From Hydractinia symbiolongicarpus (Eukaryota > Cnidaria > Hydrozoa > Anthoathecata > Hydractiniidae): a stretch of DNA of 64,000 nucleotides. The stretch spans positions 23,895,851 to 23,959,850 of the forward strand of contig NC_079877.1 in NCBI RefSeq assembly GCF_029227915.1. The letters run 5' to 3'. The position numbers and the translations under genes are program-made. Shown here in pieces: positions 55,310-64,000 of this stretch (position 1 is the first letter of the stretch; the number at the start of each line of letters is the position of its first letter). The notes under the pieces are model-generated. The model was given only the letters and a program-made list of their open reading frames with translations. It did no database searches and had not been told where the DNA came from.

Positions 55310-57500
55310 TGCAGATTGAACCTGAATGCAAATATATTTAGTGTCACAACAACTAGTGACCTATGGAAATGGCCTATGGGAATATCCACTTTGTTAGGAA
55401 GGCAAACATTTCCAATTTTTTTTTTAATAAGAACGTATAGGATCCTGTGTTCTTTAAGAACTCTTAAAGGAGATATATCATATTGTATTCTCTAAAAAGA
55501 ATAACTATAATAATAATAGTAGGTGTCTGTTTTATCTCAAACTAATGCTTACACTGATATCAAATGCTATATCCAGCCTTTAGCTTCTAAAAGCAATTTG
55601 GTTATCCCATAGTTGGCAGAGGGGTTGAAACCCCATCCTTCTTATTTTCAGAGTAACTCCCCTATTTTTTGAAGGTCAAGCTATTATAGATATGTTATGC
55701 AAACACCCTATTAATTTAAACTCATAACATAACTTTTGTTGTTGTTGTTGTTGTTCTTAAAAAATATATAAAACTTATACCAAAAAGCAATGTTAAATAG
55801 TTACAAGAAATTGATAGTGAGGAAAAGTTCTAGAAAATTAAATTGTGCTTTTGATAATTCCATTTTTTTACTTTGTCTGTCTTTCATCGGCACTAAATGT
55901 GACTACCTGGTAATTTTAGAAATTTTAGCAAGATCTCTAAGACATAGTTAAGTCTCCCTAATGTTCAATGTTGCCAATTTTAAAAACTGCCAAAGCTTAG
56001 TTTACTGAGCTTATCAAATCTTTTCACAATTCAACTTTTTTGATTTTTTCTAATAGGTTTTGACAGGAAGAAATATGAATTTGGATAAATTAATAAATAA
56101 ATAGGATGTAACTTTTAAAAGATATAGAATCTGGCTGCAAACTAAAAATATCCAAAAATAAGCAATTGGGCATGAGTAGATGCGCACTTGACCAACTGTG
56201 TTACTGGTCATTGTTCTGTCCTGATTAAAATGAGGTTTGTAAACTATAGACATCCCAATTTTATAAGCTTCTACTTCAGAACACTTTAATAACAGTTAAG
56301 AATGCCAATAAAAATTCTGTTCGGTTTTAAAACATGATGACCTGATTACAAATGCTTCATGCCACAGAAAGCATTTCAAGAGGGAATGGCTTTTACAACC
56401 TGGACAGAACATCCAAGCTAAACCTTAGTGTAATGTAGAAGAAATTATAATTTATTAGCCACAGAACTGCCATGCTGATGCACATCTAATTACTATCTGT
56501 GTAAGTTGCAGATTTTATATCATGCACAGTAATTCTTGTTTGTTTAGTGTATATCTGAATTTCAAGGTTCAGCATCCTTTTGCTGGTCGACCAAAGATTG
56601 TAATATATGAGCTAGCATTTAGCTATTAAAAATGGAAGGAATTGGTTCTATTTATTTATTATGTTGAAACAGCAATAATTTGTATAGCTATACAAAAACA
56701 GCAAAGTGAATAAATAACACTACTAGAAAAAGTAATAGATAACCTTTTTCCGATGCATGTCATATCTTGTCATGTCCCATCTTTTTTTCAGGAGCTTATT
56801 GTTTGCTGGAGTTATTGGTTGATATGCCCTGTGCATCTTTTTTTACAAAATGGAAAAAAACTAAAAAAGTTCTAATTCGGTTTACCCAAACCAACCCAAC
56901 CCACACATTGACGAGATGCAGCGGCATGTGCTTTACACAACGGTTATAAATTGTGCCCGGTCGCTAATGGAAACAAAAAAAACCTACACTCCACCGTTTA
57001 AAATTAATTAACAAAAAATTGCTAGATTTGCAAACGTGTTTTACGTGATTTAGAGGGATAAAAACATATAAATATATTATTATCATTACCCTATCATAAT
57101 TGTTGCGAGAAGCTTTTCCATAAGTCAATATAGCAACATTACACAATTCTTATCATACACTATGGGTGAGAACACGGCGGCAGTCAAAGCGGGGGGGCAC
57201 TTGCTGGTCTGCGTTCGGGATCAAGAAATGGCTGACGAGCTGTGACATGCGGACATTTTTTTTAACTGGAGGAGCGTTATGTTTGTTTAATGTTTTATAT
57301 ATAGCTCACTATATATCTTTTTTCACTACTTACTTTTTCGATTTTAAATTTCTAAGATATTAGAATCAGTATATAAAGGGTTGCGGAGCGGAAGCAGGTC
57401 ACCTATGTTGGCAAGCGAAATATTATACTCGACGGCACGCACGGTTGGTGGTATCAAAAACATTTTTAAGCAATTTAAAAGTCCCCAAGCAACCTAGCCA
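55310..57500. other. Upstream region of the CFAP97-like gene, no exon recognised
   Basis: Searched for a minus-strand exon ending in phase 1 before the exon at 55302; none convincing. GC-richer sequence at 57160-57250 has only a short frame (ATG 57162, stop about 57243). Confidence 0.4.
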
Positions 57501-57501
57501 G

Positions 57502-57573
57502 GAGACCCAGCGTAATTTTTCTTACCACCGGGAAATCAGAGTAGTTAAGGTGGGAAAAATTACGCTGGGTCTC
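57502..57573. repeat. 20-bp-arm hairpin
   Basis: GAGACCCAGCGTAATTTTTC (57502-57521) and its exact reverse complement (57554-57573) enclose 32 bp that contain a further CCACC/GGTGG pair. Likely the end of a foldback element. Confidence 0.85.
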
Positions 57574-57670
57574 GTAAACGATTTTTCTGCAGCCAAAATC
57601 TGGCCGCGCTTTTAGATTGGCTAATTCTATTGTTCTCTGCTCCCATGATTATTATCGGGGAAAGCCCTTT

Positions 57671-58392
57671 TCTATCTATCTATCTAGATGTGCATAGGCC
57701 ACCATCAAAAATATGTTGTGTTCGCGTCCTGAAGATCCCGCAAAAATGAGTTCGGCGGGCGGTCGGGCGTTTTTTTCCAGGGATTTTCTGATCGGAGCAA
57801 GCAAATTCGTTCCCAGGGTCATGACAGTATAGCGCCACTCGACATCATTTGTAGACCATTCTTCACCGGCCTGTAAAATGTCGGTAGCCACAGGAGAATA
57901 AATTTTGCGAGTTTTTGTCAATTTTGCATAAATTAGTTCTGTCGAATAAATTTTTCATTTTGCAAAATATTCGGCGAAATTTTTTCCCGGCTCAGATTTT
58001 TATTACCAAATGTGAGTCGGTCGGAAGACGCGAACACAACATATTTTTGATGACGGCCATATTTTGCATGGTAAACCTCACAAATGTCGAGGGATATAAC
58101 CTGTCTATTATTTCCAGGAAGGGCCATGGCTTTGATTGGAAGTACTCTGGAGTATTTAAACCTATCTTTGAGCTACACAAACCCAATTAGGGTAAGCGCT
58201 CTGCCAGACAACTCTCTGCAACATGCAATGGCCCACACGTCGCACCATCTCCCCAATTTCCTTCACATGGTTGGGTAAACCTGGGACTATGGTAATATTA
58301 TATTGCCCATATTTAATCGCTGCAAAGGGGAATCGAACCTCGGTCTCCCACACAAAATATGATAGTGATAACCACTTAACTAGGCTAATGCG
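57671..58392 (-). mobile_element. tRNA-derived SINE (family C), copy 2, interrupted
   Basis: Reverse complement begins CATTAGCCTAGTTAAGTGG (A-box-like), then GAGGTTCGATTCCCC (B box). The body GTTTAAATACTCCAGAGTAC and TTATATCCCTCGACATTTG aligns with copy 1. It ends in CATCTAGATAGATAGATAGA. A 362-bp MITE splits it at 57697-58058; without that it is about 360 bp. Confidence 0.85.
57697..58058. mobile_element. 362-bp PIF/Harbinger-like MITE inserted in the SINE
   Basis: Terminal inverted repeats start GGCCACCATCAAAAATATG (left) and GGCCGTCATCAAAAATATG (right, reverse complement), about 32 bp with two mismatches. The site ATA is duplicated at 57694-57696 and 58059-58061. The uninterrupted sequence GTGCATATTTTACATGG exists at 13180 and 54076, proving the insertion. 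A 3-bp duplication fits PIF/Harbinger, although the target is ATA rather than the usual TWA; the assignment is inference. An 81-codon minus frame (57921-57676) crosses its border and is not a gene. Confidence 0.88.
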
Positions 58393-59369
58393 TTTTTAAT
58401 ATTACTATCTCCCGGAGGCGCCAACTATGGCACCCTAGGAAAAATTTTGAAAATTGGACACTCTAGATTGTTGGAAATGCACTTTCGCACACCTATACCC
58501 CCATTTTACTATTTGAGAAATATCACAAATTGGTGTTACTATTGCATGATTATTTAACCCGCCATTTTTAAATACCGCTGGACATAAAAACATGGGATGA
58601 ATGCATGCATTTATGTATGCATTTATCTCTTTATCTTTAATTGTAACTTTAGAACCATAACCAAAATTATAAAAGCACTGTACATGAGAATTTATATTAA
58701 TTTTTGAGAACTATGCTGGCATGTTGCTTTCTTAGCACGGTCTAATAATTCTCTTTCAATTTTGAATTTTAATGCGAGTGTAAGGGGAAAAAATGATTAT
58801 CACGCTTTTAAAAATGGAAAACCTGTCAAGTGTAATTTCAATGCCGTATGTGAGTAAAAACTTTAAAACTCTTTTTCTCAGTGTTTATTTTTTGATAAAA
58901 TGCTATCTACATCTGAACTTTTTCTTACAAAACTAAATAAAGTTTGTGTAGGAGAGCTGTTTTGAAATAAAGCTAAATAATATATCTAAAAAGGTTTTTT
59001 TTATTTTTTTGTAAAAACGTGTTTAAATTTTTTTACAGACATCTAATGTGAAAGAAAACAAGTTGAAAAAGTAGCATTTGGAAGAATATGAAATGTAAGA
59101 AAACTATAAAATTTTGAACAAAATAGTAAAAACCCTTTTTAGATACAGCCCAGCTGGGAAGAATAGTCGAAAAAATTTGAAAAAAAATCCAGCCGATTTG
59201 CTATCGCGGTTTGTGCGCAACATGAAATAAACACAAACCACAACGCGTAGCATACCAATTTCCAAAAATGTGTCTATAATTGAGAATTAAAATTTAGATA
59301 ATTTAACATGCATATCCCTAATATAGATCTGGTAAAGAGATCAGTTTGATTTGCTTTTACGAATAAATG

Positions 59370-59591
59370 TTATGCTATACCTGGCTTTTGGTTTCTATTT
59401 TCATCAAACAGAATCTCTGTATAAGGTTCTGTAACTAACGTAATATTGACAAACTTGACAGCTAGTTGTTTCAAGAAACTTTTAATTTCACCATGTAGTC
59501 TGGATATCAAAGCCTCATCTCTTTGTAATTTCAAGTCAAGCTTTAACGGGTTAAGAGAGGAGTGATAGAAAAGAAGATAAATTTCTGTCAT
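59370..59591 (-). CDS. Possible exon or gene remnant of unknown identity
   Basis: A 73-codon frame reads KLDLKLQRDEALISRLHGEI then KSFLKQLAVKFVNITLVTEP and ends FDENRNQKPGI. The amphipathic Lys/Leu/Glu pattern looks protein-like compared with neighbouring frames, but I cannot name the family. A plus-strand frame starts 30 bp away (59617). Confidence 0.3.
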   Translation of the reverse strand: MTEIYLLFYHSSLNPLKLDLKLQRDEALISRLHGEIKSFLKQLAVKFVNITLVTEPYTEILFDENRNQKPGIA

Positions 59592-59616
59592 AGGATCTTA
59601 AAATTTTTTTTTTAAA

Positions 59617-59733
59617 CGAACAAATTGAGGAGCTGCGCTATCTTCAGAAGGAAGTACGACTTGACAAGGAGTATATTTTTAGTGCTCTACTGACAGCAGA
59701 CTCCAACGATAACCATGTACAGTACTGTGAAAA
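59617..59733 (+). CDS. Possible exon of unknown identity
   Basis: EQIEELRYLQKEVRLDKEYI then FSALLTADSNDNHVQYCEK runs to a potential donor (AAG|GTTTGT, 59734). It looks like coiled-coil coding sequence. No clear acceptor lies before it (only a T-run then AAACG), so it may be a relic or part of a repeat. Confidence 0.35.
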
Positions 59734-59944
59734 GGTTTGTTAACATCATGTTCGTGTAACGAGCGTGATGCACACGAACCACAATAAAATTGTGGTCTTT
59801 ATGTATAACAAACATTCTATCATGGCCACCACGCTAATATTATCTCCACGAAGGATTGTGTGTCCCATGATTATTTTTGCGAGCTCCACGATTTTTATAG
59901 CCAGTATAATTTAATTTTTTTTCTTTTCAAAAAAGTCTTTCATT

Positions 59945-60290
59945 AAGCGACAATAGAAATGTTTTTTAGATCGCATTTTAAAAGTTCATAAACGATGAGT
60001 GGTGATAGAAATGTTTTTTAAGATCACATTTTAAAAGTTTAAAAACAAAAAGCGGCGATAGAAATGTTTTTTATATCGCATTTTAAAAGTTTAAAAACGA
60101 AAAGCAGCTATAGAAATTTTTTTTAGATGCATTTTAAAAGTTTAAAACGAAAAGCGACGATAGAAATGTTTTTTTAGATCGCATTTTAAAAGTTTATAAG
60201 CGGAAAGCGACGATAGAAATGTTTTTTTAGATTGCATTTTAAAAGTTTATAAACGAAAAGCGGCGATAGAAATGTTTTTTTACATGGCAT
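59945..60290 (+). repeat. Seven-unit ~53-bp minisatellite
   Basis: Units of GCGGCGATAGAAATG, T-run, AGATCGCATTTTAAAAGTTT and AAAAACGAAAA follow each other about every 50-54 bp from 59945 to 60290. Three further units occur in GRAMD1 intron 1 (24797-24933) in the other orientation. It lies 85 bp from the MITE at 60374. Confidence 0.88.
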
Positions 60291-60373
60291 TGTGATTCAC
60301 GAACGATTAAAATCTATTATGTTTATGGCAACGAATTAAAGTGTTAATTTATTTTTTTGATTTAATTGATAAA

Positions 60374-61307
60374 CAGGGAATTCCATGAGACGCGTGCGAT
60401 CGCACGCGCCCACACACGTGCAACAGCTTTTCAGGCGTGCGATTCATCGCACACGCTAATTACGCTCTTTAGTTGCGTAAAGTAAAAAAATTAACGAATG
60501 AATTTTAATAGTTGATTTTCTACAGCGTAGTTAATATCGCCGCTTAAGGCTATGCTTTAAGCATTTAACTATTAAAAACTGTAATCCAAAAATCAATGGT
60601 TTTACATCGACAGCTTCAACTGTATCATTAAAAACAGTTTATAACCACTTGTGGTTAAATTAAATTTTTTTAAAAACGTTAATTAAACGCCGTGTTTTTT
60701 TCCCCGTGTTTAAACTAAATGTGTTTTTTTCTGCCTGTGTGAAATTAAATGTTGAACATTTTATTTTAAAATTCTAACTGTATAAAAGAACATAACATAC
60801 TTGTTTTACTTTTAAAAATCTAAAGAACAACTTTAAATCTAAAAACAACTTTAAACTATTCCAAACAAGCCGTCTCCCAAAAGGTAACAAACAAAACTTG
60901 AAACCTCAATAAATAAAAAATGACTCCCATTTTTACCATTTTTAAAGATAATAGATAACCTACAGAGAAAATATAACCCTGGGAACAAGGTTGGCGATAA
61001 ATAGCACTACAAACAAAATGGCAGACTATTGCAGTAAGTGCAACGTGTGGCACGTGTCAGCGTCTTTTCATCCACTGTTTAAATTTAATTATATGTTATT
61101 TACCTATTATAAATTACTTCCTACAACGAACCAAGGTGTTTTGTTAATATATTTAGCACTTTTACACCACTTAAAGAACACTCACGGGACTGATGAGAGT
61201 GAAATAAACCAGGAAAAAAATCGAAAAAACGCACGCGCAAATTTTCTAAAATAGATTTAAGCGTGCGATGTGTAGCACACGTGTTGTTTTCTTCGTGGAA
61301 TTCCCTG
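60374..61307. mobile_element. 934-bp CAGGGAATTCCA-ended non-autonomous DNA transposon
   Basis: Ends CAGGGAATTCCA (60374) and TGGAATTCCCTG (ending 61307) are exact inverted repeats of 12 bp. ATAAA flanks both sides (60369-60373 and 61308-61312). Subterminal GACGCGTGCGATCGCACGCG and GCGTGCGATGTGTAGCACACG are further inverted repeats. The left end aligns with the element at 9727 (CAGG..ATTC..T.AGACG.GT). An 87-codon frame inside (60991-61254) shows no transposase features. Confidence 0.88.
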
Positions 61308-61518
61308 ATAAACTAATACTGTCTTTGTTGTTTTAAAATAGAAGTTTTCTATCGTGGACACCACGGTGTAACGTTTAATTTTTGTAGTGTTAATGTATTT
61401 GATTATCTTCTTGTATTCCTGATCACAGAAGTTACAAAAACTTTCTAATTGCACCTAAAATAAGAATTTGTTTTCTATTTGGTTGAGTTAAAAATACAAA
61501 AAGAATTCACAACATTTA

Positions 61519-62310
61519 TCAATACCATACCTTCCTTTTTGAACTTTTATGGAACGAGTGGAACAGATCAACCAGAAAATCTTCAACATCGAATCTGCAC
61601 TCTTTTGTAAATGAATCGGAGGCTTTTCCGGCTGTGTTATGTACAATGTGGCAAGGACAGCAATTGACGTATATGGAGGGGTTTCTTTGTAAGACACGAG
61701 TCATGATGGAATTTCTTTTCCCTGGATTTGCAGTGTTATTATCTATAATCTGATACTAACGCAGTTATCCTAACTTATGTTAGATGATGTAAGAATCGTG
61801 AACCAAATCATCTGCATACAATAACTCCCATGGACAACCTGTTCTGAACTCCATCGACAGCGCTTCTAAGACTAGAACAAACAACAAAGGACTAAGTACA
61901 GAACGCTGATGTTCACCAACATTTACACTAAATTCATCACTAAGTGATTCGTTAATCCTGACACGACTTCTAGCATTGCTGTACATAGACTGTACCACTG
62001 TAACTAGCCACTCAACGCATTGTGTTTTATTATTGCAAGTGTCATTCTCACTTCTGCATTTACGATCTTAAATATAAAATACAGTTACTATCAGAGTAAG
62101 CAGAAAAATTTAGGTTATGGCGTACAGTGATAGGACTACCTTTTCTTTTAGTGAATTATCAGGAACTTTGATACAAAATTGTTGATTAAGTTGCTTTTGA
62201 GACTCCTTGTGCTTCTCGCTGTCACAGTGGCGAAGAACATCTGCATAAGCTTGACGAGCACAGCTAATTTTCTTTGAGCAAATGGTACGAAAAAAGCATG
62301 CACATCTCAT
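61519..62310 (-). pseudogene. Broken hAT-like transposase with inserted LINE fragment
   Basis: On the minus strand 62310-62113 encodes a BED-type-like finger region (DVLRHCDSEKHKESQKQLNQ, SLKEKVVLSLYA). 61740-61519 encodes NTANPGKRNSIMTRVLQRN, PSIYVNCCPCHIVHNTAGK and DVEDFLVDLFHSFHKSSKRK, the arrangement seen in hAT-related transposases of cnidarians. A LINE piece (61783-62030) lies between. There is no intact ORF. Confidence 0.65.
61783..62030 (-). mobile_element. RT fragment of the PHD-finger LINE family
   Basis: The minus strand reads EWLVTVVQSMYSNARSRVRI, then VNVGEHQRSVLSPLLFVLVL and CPWELLYADDLV, closely matching the RT at 10990-11215. Truncated at both ends, within hAT-like sequence. 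Confidence 0.88.
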
Positions 62311-62426
62311 TTAACCGGTTGAATGTACGGTCTTTCTTTTGTCCAATGAGGATTAAATTTAGAGGACTATTTGGCAGCTCCACTCATCCTTCTTCCTTTT
62401 TCAACTTCTTTCGTTTCAACGACTTT

Positions 62427-63233
62427 TTACTTCCCTAATTCGCAATTTTCTTCACGTTTCTTGTTACAGGGTGCAAAAACGGTACTAGTTGTTTGTTTTC
62501 TAGAACCTTTTGCACTTATAAATGACATTTGTTCTTTTGAAAAGCACAGGACAAAAAGATTCAGACTCCAACTATTTACGACATCAAAATTTGAAGTGTG
62601 TGTCCACATTATTTTGATTGTTTTTTGATGATCATCAATTGTTGGCTTGTAAACATTGTTAAAGTAGGCACAATTCAAAAGGGCCTTCTTTATTTTTGTG
62701 TAGATTGAGAGCACTTTCACTTTTAATACTTTAGAAAAAGCTGAAACGTGTCTTAAATTACTGTATGTTCCAGCTATCATTGATCTAACACAATCTTCTT
62801 CAAAACCGTTGCATGTAGCTGCTGTATAATTTGAGTATTTAGGGATATCGTAATCAAGTCTATTTGTGCATATTTCATAAATTCTCCTCAATCTAAGTTC
62901 AGTGTGTAGACAAATGTTACCAATCAATAATAGTGATACAGAATTAAATAAACAATTTCCATCAGCTTTGGATTTCAACGATACAAGATCTTCTTCAACA
63001 TCGTCAGTGAATAGTTTTCTTGAAATTTCTTCTATGTCAGAATTTGTGAATACAACTTTTTTTAGACTTATTAAAAAAATGCTGAAATCATATGCATCTA
63101 TAGTGAATTCATGCTCATCAAAGAACTGCTGCAACCTATCGTATTTCCTATAAGAATCTTCCCCTAACCTGCACAATTTTGCTTGTTCATGCAGGTCGCT
63201 ATAATATTTTTTTCTATTCGCTATTACAGACAT
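62427..63233 (-). CDS. OTU-like cysteine-protease-fold protein, single exon, 268 aa, probably inactive or transposon-associated
   Basis: Start ATG at 63233, stop TAA at 62427. The first 85 residues are charged and helical. LKSKADGNCLFNSVSLLL places an OTU-type D91-G92-N93-C94 catalytic loop at the start of the domain. The region up to about 230 includes LRLRRIYEICTNR and IKIMWTHTSNF and ends in WSLNLFVLCF. OTU-type domains normally have His two or three residues before FV-like motifs (NHFV); here Leu226 stands at that place, so the catalytic His seems lost. OTU-like domains of this wording occur in cnidarian repetitive or transposon-linked genes; the neighbouring hAT-like relic fits that. Family calling is moderate; enzymatic activity is unlikely on this evidence. 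Confidence 0.65.
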   Translation of the reverse strand: MSVIANRKKYYSDLHEQAKLCRLGEDSYRKYDRLQQFFDEHEFTIDAYDFSIFLISLKKVVFTNSDIEEISRKLFTDDVEEDLVSLKSKADGNCLFNSVSLLLIGNICLHTELRLRRIYEICTNRLDYDIPKYSNYTAATCNGFEEDCVRSMIAGTYSNLRHVSAFSKVLKVKVLSIYTKIKKALLNCAYFNNVYKPTIDDHQKTIKIMWTHTSNFDVVNSWSLNLFVLCFSKEQMSFISAKGSRKQTTSTVFAPCNKKREENCELGK

Positions 63234-63366
63234 TTTGCTTCTTCACATCACAAAACCATAACTCACTCTAGTTTTTTTTCAAGCTTATTGTTTTAAAAAC
63301 AAAAACGAATATAAAACAATGAATGGAATCAAATCTATTCACGGATGAAAGAATAGAGCGCACAAC

Positions 63367-63510
63367 AACTGGTGTACATAAAAAAGATCTGAGACGAAGG
63401 GTGAAATTGGTTTGAAAGAGACAACTGATGTACAGAAAAAATATCTGAGACGAAGGGTGAAATTGATTTGATGAGTGAGACAAAGGGTGAAATTGAGATG
63501 GAAGAGATGA
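63367..63510. repeat. Tandem repeat of GAGACGAAGGGTGAAATTG units
   Basis: A ~58-bp unit (CAACTGGTGTACATAAAAAA ... GAGACGAAGGGTGAAATTGG) occurs twice, with a shorter third GAGACAAAGGGTGAAATTGA. It lies just upstream of the OTU-like ORF. Confidence 0.8.
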
Positions 63511-63887
63511 AATCGATTTTTTTTTTATCATAGGGAGACTCAAGATGAAGGAAGATTTTGCATAAATAGAAGTTCTGGCTTTTTTAAAAGAAATGCTTGT
63601 GTCTTTATTAATATTTTTTCAGCGTGTAAAATAAAGTAAATGCATGTGAGTTGACATGCCGCTGACCCGCAATGCAGCATCTTCGAATTTGCTAAATTAA
63701 ACATTAAAAGTTACAACATAACGGATAAACATCATTTTGAGTTTGATTTCTTTGTTACGCTTTCATCTGATATAGCCAACAACATTGGACTACACTTCGT
63801 GCGTTGAATGTTGATTATTGGTCCGCTTTATGTGTTAGTATTATTAATATTTATTTTATTATCTATTGTTATTAGATTCCTAACACA

Positions 63888-64000
63888 ATGGGCTATATTC
63901 GCAGCATTCTTGTTACAGTCTTGCTGGCATACTTTTCAAAACAGTTCTATTTTTGGTTGGTTGATATGGGTGTTGGTGTACCTTATAACAATGTTTATCC
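63888..64000 (+). CDS. 5' end of an unidentified gene with hydrophobic N-terminus, runs off the window
   Basis: ATG at 63888 stays open for 37 codons to the edge: MGYIRSILVTVLLAYFSKQF then YFWLVDMGVGVPYNN. A hydrophobic stretch (about residues 4-15) could be a signal peptide or anchor. A T-rich acceptor-like sequence (TTATTATCTATTGTTATTAG) ends 12 nt before the ATG, as at other gene starts here. The family cannot be named from so little. Confidence 0.5.
   Translation, partial: MGYIRSILVTVLLAYFSKQFYFWLVDMGVGVPYNNVY

Noticed and set aside
57676-57921. 81-codon minus-strand frame
   Set aside because: Crosses the left border of the MITE at 57697, so it is chance coding across a junction.

Overview
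This window is AT-rich DNA from an intron-rich animal genome. Gene structure (many short GT-AG exons), gene content (DHX16, RNF168, GRAMD1/Aster, a CFAP97-family gene) and repeats (DIRS-like, CR1-like and PHD-finger-bearing LINEs, tRNA-derived SINEs, CAGGG-ended MITEs) fit a non-bilaterian animal, most likely a cnidarian and probably a hydrozoan. The species cannot be fixed from sequence alone. No prokaryotic operon, rRNA, convincing free-standing tRNA gene or CRISPR array was seen.

Layout. 1-4366 (minus): five exons of the spliceosomal DEAH helicase DHX16/PRP2, running off the left edge. 5754-8831 (minus): a complete four-exon RNF168-like RING ubiquitin ligase with two ubiquitin-binding helices. 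9.6-21.6 kb: a repeat island with a LINE carrying a PHD-like finger and split by a MITE, a decayed RT fragment, a CR1-like LINE and a decayed DIRS-like element. 23.9-50.0 kb (plus): a GRAMD1/Aster sterol-transfer gene of about 22 coding exons, with a 12.9-kb first intron full of repeats and a second, phase-compatible first exon at 36.2 kb. 52.3-55.3 kb (minus): four 3' exons of a CFAP97-domain gene, with a LINE split by a SINE in one intron. 57.5-62.3 kb: nested mobile elements, including a SINE cut by a Harbinger-like MITE with an unambiguous empty site, a minisatellite, a 0.93-kb MITE and a broken hAT-like transposase. 62.4-63.2 kb (minus): an OTU-like single-exon ORF with a changed catalytic-His position. 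63.9 kb to the end: the start of an unidentified plus-strand gene.

The host genes are unrelated housekeeping functions (splicing, DNA-damage ubiquitin signalling, ER-plasma membrane sterol transport, cilia). I see no cluster working as one system. The most informative signals are the splice-acceptor-like AGs just upstream of four start codons (compatible with spliced-leader trans-splicing, known in hydrozoans), the two alternative GRAMD1 first exons, and a set of mobile-element insertions whose target duplications and empty sites can be read directly.
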